64,000 nucleotides of DNA from Adineta steineri (taxonomy: Eukaryota; Rotifera; Eurotatoria; Adinetida; Adinetidae): the NCBI GenBank assembly GCA_905250115.1, contig CAJNOI010000074.1, forward strand, positions 216,527-280,526. The letters are read 5' to 3'. Positions 61,610-64,000 of the stretch are shown piece by piece. The position numbers were made by a program, and so were the translations under genes. Every line of letters starts with the position of its first letter. The first letter of the stretch is position 1. The notes under the pieces were generated by a model that saw only the letters and a list, made by a program, of their open reading frames with translations, ran no database searches and had not been told where the DNA came from.

Positions 61610-64000
61610 TCACAGTTGCTGTAATTGTACTAAAGATCTTGTTAATGATCCGTGTCTATGACTTCTATTTAAACGTGTTGTATTTCCTGAATCAGTACTA
61701 ATAATATGATTAGCCTGAACATAACGTTTTTGCTTTCGTTTAATTAAATGAATTCCAACTAAAAAGTGTTGAACTTCATCTAGAATAATACTTCGAAATT
61801 TTTTTCCAGCTAAACAATAAAGAAAAAAGTTCACTATATGCGGTAAATCCGATAGGATATCTTGTATAACACTTAACATAAAATCAATTTGATATAATTT
61901 AATTTCATAATTACTAATTGTTAAACAATCACGTCCAGTGAATAATCCTTTTGCATTAATTCTTTTTGAAAATAAATATATAACTGAATTAGGTAGGTTA
62001 AATAATATTAATGATAATGTTACTGCAAAAAGCATACGCGTTACTTGAGCACTTGTACGTCGTTTAGATGCTAGACTTGTATCATTTGTAAGTGGAGCAG
62101 CTAATGAAGTTTGATTAGGATATGGTGATGGTGAACGTTTTGATTTTGTTATATCCAATTCCGATCTATTTATATCTGATTTTCCTTTTTTTGAAGGCCA
62201 ATTAAATGTATTACGAGAAACATAATGTAAAGTAACAGCAATAATAATATTAGCAGCTGTAGTTAAAGCTAAAACCAAAAAGAAAATGATTAACTTCGTT
62301 AGTTTATCTATTATATTGAACATTGACACATTTATGTATAATTAACACGAATGAAACGGAAATGAATATTATTCAAATTTTGAAAAAAATATATCTAAAA
62401 ACTGTTCATTAAAATCTTATCATAGACATATGTTGTACAGACTATACTTATCCGATTGGTGGTACAGAGAAACTATCGATATAAGTTTTCTTTAAGAAAA
62501 TATTTTAAGGCACAACTGTCGAGGAAGTTCAGACGTTTACTACAATAATAATATGGTCAATAAAACTTAGACTAGCTGTTTCTTAAACAACCCATTCATT
62601 ATCCTGAGATTTATGTCATACATCCTACATAATTTTCAAGCAATCTTGAGAATAAGTTTATAATAATCTAGTTGTAAATCGCTATTACTTTTCATATGAA
62701 CCTGCCAATTTCAAAACTTTGAAGCCCACCAGCTCTACAATAACTATTATAAAGCATCCTAATAATTAAGACATTCGAGAATGTGAAAGAAATCTAACAA
62801 CAATTTTATGCACTCTAGAATCTTCTTTAATTAATATATATATTAGTTAAAAATCAGACTTGTTTATCATAAACTTGACCAAAATTATTAACAAAAAAAA
62901 TCGGGTCACTGATTCGGATTTAATAACTAATGTTTTCAGAATTTCTACATGGTCGATCAGTTAGCGTAGGTTGGCATTGCTATATTATAATTGATTATTT
63001 ATAGATTTACAGTAGCTGATAGGTATTCTTAAATAGCACTGAAGTAGAAATGGACCTAGATTTATATCAGTTTTGACCTTTTTTTTATTTATGCGGATAT
63101 TTTTATTGTGAATAAGAATATACTGAATTTCAAAAATGAACTATATGAACCAATGACAGGTTACTAATGTTAATAAATAATGATTAAAAAAATGCTTTTT
63201 AATTATAAAAGTCAACAATAAACGACTGACGACACTTTGTCGCTCTATTAAATTTGATTGATTATTATTCAATGAGAATTATTTTAAAAAATGACAGGAC
63301 AAATTCTATTCAATAAATGAATATACGAACCAATGAAATTATTACCTAGAAAATTCTATTGAGCATTCTTTTTTTTAAATATAGAACGTCATTATGAATA
63401 GGAAAAGAAAAAAAAATATAAAAGACTAGTTTTTTGACAGTATAACATGCTTGTATATTAATTAAAATCGATGATGTTAAATGTTCTGTATACTAATTAA
63501 CATTTGACGTACATCAAAGAATAAAAAAGAATAAAGTCTACTCCTACATGAATGATGTATCATAACTAAATCAACTTTTGATTATATAATTCATACTTTT
63601 CTTTATAGATTCAACTTATTATTCTATACTCGTTCGAATTACACTAATTGTCTACAAAAAGAAATTGTTTAATCTGCACTTTTGATAATTTTTATACTTT
63701 TTTAATTCTACTATCTTGATCAAAAACATTTGTCCGGAAAGAATGCATAAATTTTTGTAGATAGTTTAGTCTATAAATACTTACTCATTGGCAAAATTGA
63801 AGCTGTAATACTGTCAAATATTAAAGGATTTTTATCTTGATTTAATCCACAAAATAATTTATTGTGTCGTGTTCGTCCTTGTTCAGCAAATGAAATAAAC
63901 GATAGATTAGCAAGTAAAAGTATAAGACTTGTAAGATAACATATATAAGATACTCTTTTTTGTGTTAACCATATACTGGATTTAAGTGGATAACTAACAG
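61610..64000 (-). CDS. rhodopsin-like GPCR, 5' part beyond the window
   Basis: Partial gene. The exon at 64000-63785 runs off the right edge and encodes YPLKSSIWLTQKRVSYICYL (end of loop 2, TM4) and part of extracellular loop 2 with a Cys in NKLFCGL. After a 1.48-kb intron, exon 62308-61610 encodes TM5 (KLIIFFLVLALTTAANIIIA), a long Ser/Pro-rich third loop, TM6 (MLFAVTLSLILFNLPNSVIYL), TM7 (LPHIVNFFLYCLAGKKFRSI) and a basic tail. The join LPM|NKLTKL keeps frame. It is of the same broad peptide-receptor class as the GPCR at 4700-5759 but a different subfamily (long loop 3, LAGKKFR end). TM1-3 are not visible here. The long intron contains no recognised repeat. Ligand unknown. Confidence 0.85.

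Overview
The window reads as nuclear DNA of a small-genome animal, most likely a bdelloid rotifer. This is inferred from the AT-rich sequence (intergenic G+C looks near 25-30 %), genes cut by very short introns (mostly 47-87 bp, GT..AG), NHL-repeat, RING and FMRFamide-like GPCR genes, many short DNA transposons, and GTGTGG-type motifs like the telomere repeat reported for bdelloids. No operons, plasmid features, CRISPR or viral genes were seen. I rebuilt the spliced models by hand. Every multi-exon model reported complete sums to a whole number of codons, which supports the splice sites. Exon coordinates are in the evidence fields.

Layout. 1-9 kb: a broken RING-finger gene, a 65-aa spliced gene, a four-EF-hand protein, a rhodopsin-like GPCR and a membrane-anchored NHL-propeller protein. 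9-20 kb: a gene-poor stretch with a hAT-like MITE, a second, cytosolic NHL propeller, a G+C-rich secreted and probably GPI-anchored protein, a DUF4419 gene, a decayed LTR-retrotransposon gag, and a cysteine-rich secreted protein with a frameshift. 20-27 kb: an FAD oxidoreductase, another hAT-like MITE, an F-box/LRR-like gene with one in-frame TGA, and a uronyl/heparan 2-O-sulfotransferase. 27.9-43.4 kb: four genes head-to-tail on the minus strand, in transcription order VPS34 (19 exons), GPS2, an adiponectin receptor and Argonaute (10 exons). 44-57 kb: glutaminyl cyclase on plus, then tRNA-Pro(UGG), a small protein with two LIR-like motifs, and a 1614-aa MAST kinase on minus. 60-64 kb: a single-pass membrane protein and a GPCR that runs off the right edge.

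The most distinctive signal is in the non-coding DNA. There are five short elements with hAT-type ends. Three have exact or near-exact 8-bp target duplications (22.6 kb and both members of a nested pair at 34.2-34.85 kb), and two have decayed ones. The nested pair sits in the first intron of the adiponectin receptor, and the inner element is largely an inverted array of AGTTC-based repeats that should fold into a long hairpin when transcribed. A second family consists of small hairpins whose arms are GTGTGGGTG/CACCCACAC, present at several loci. Functional links are modest: VPS34 and the LIR-like protein both suggest autophagy, and Argonaute is the natural effector for any hairpin RNA made nearby, but that connection is inference.
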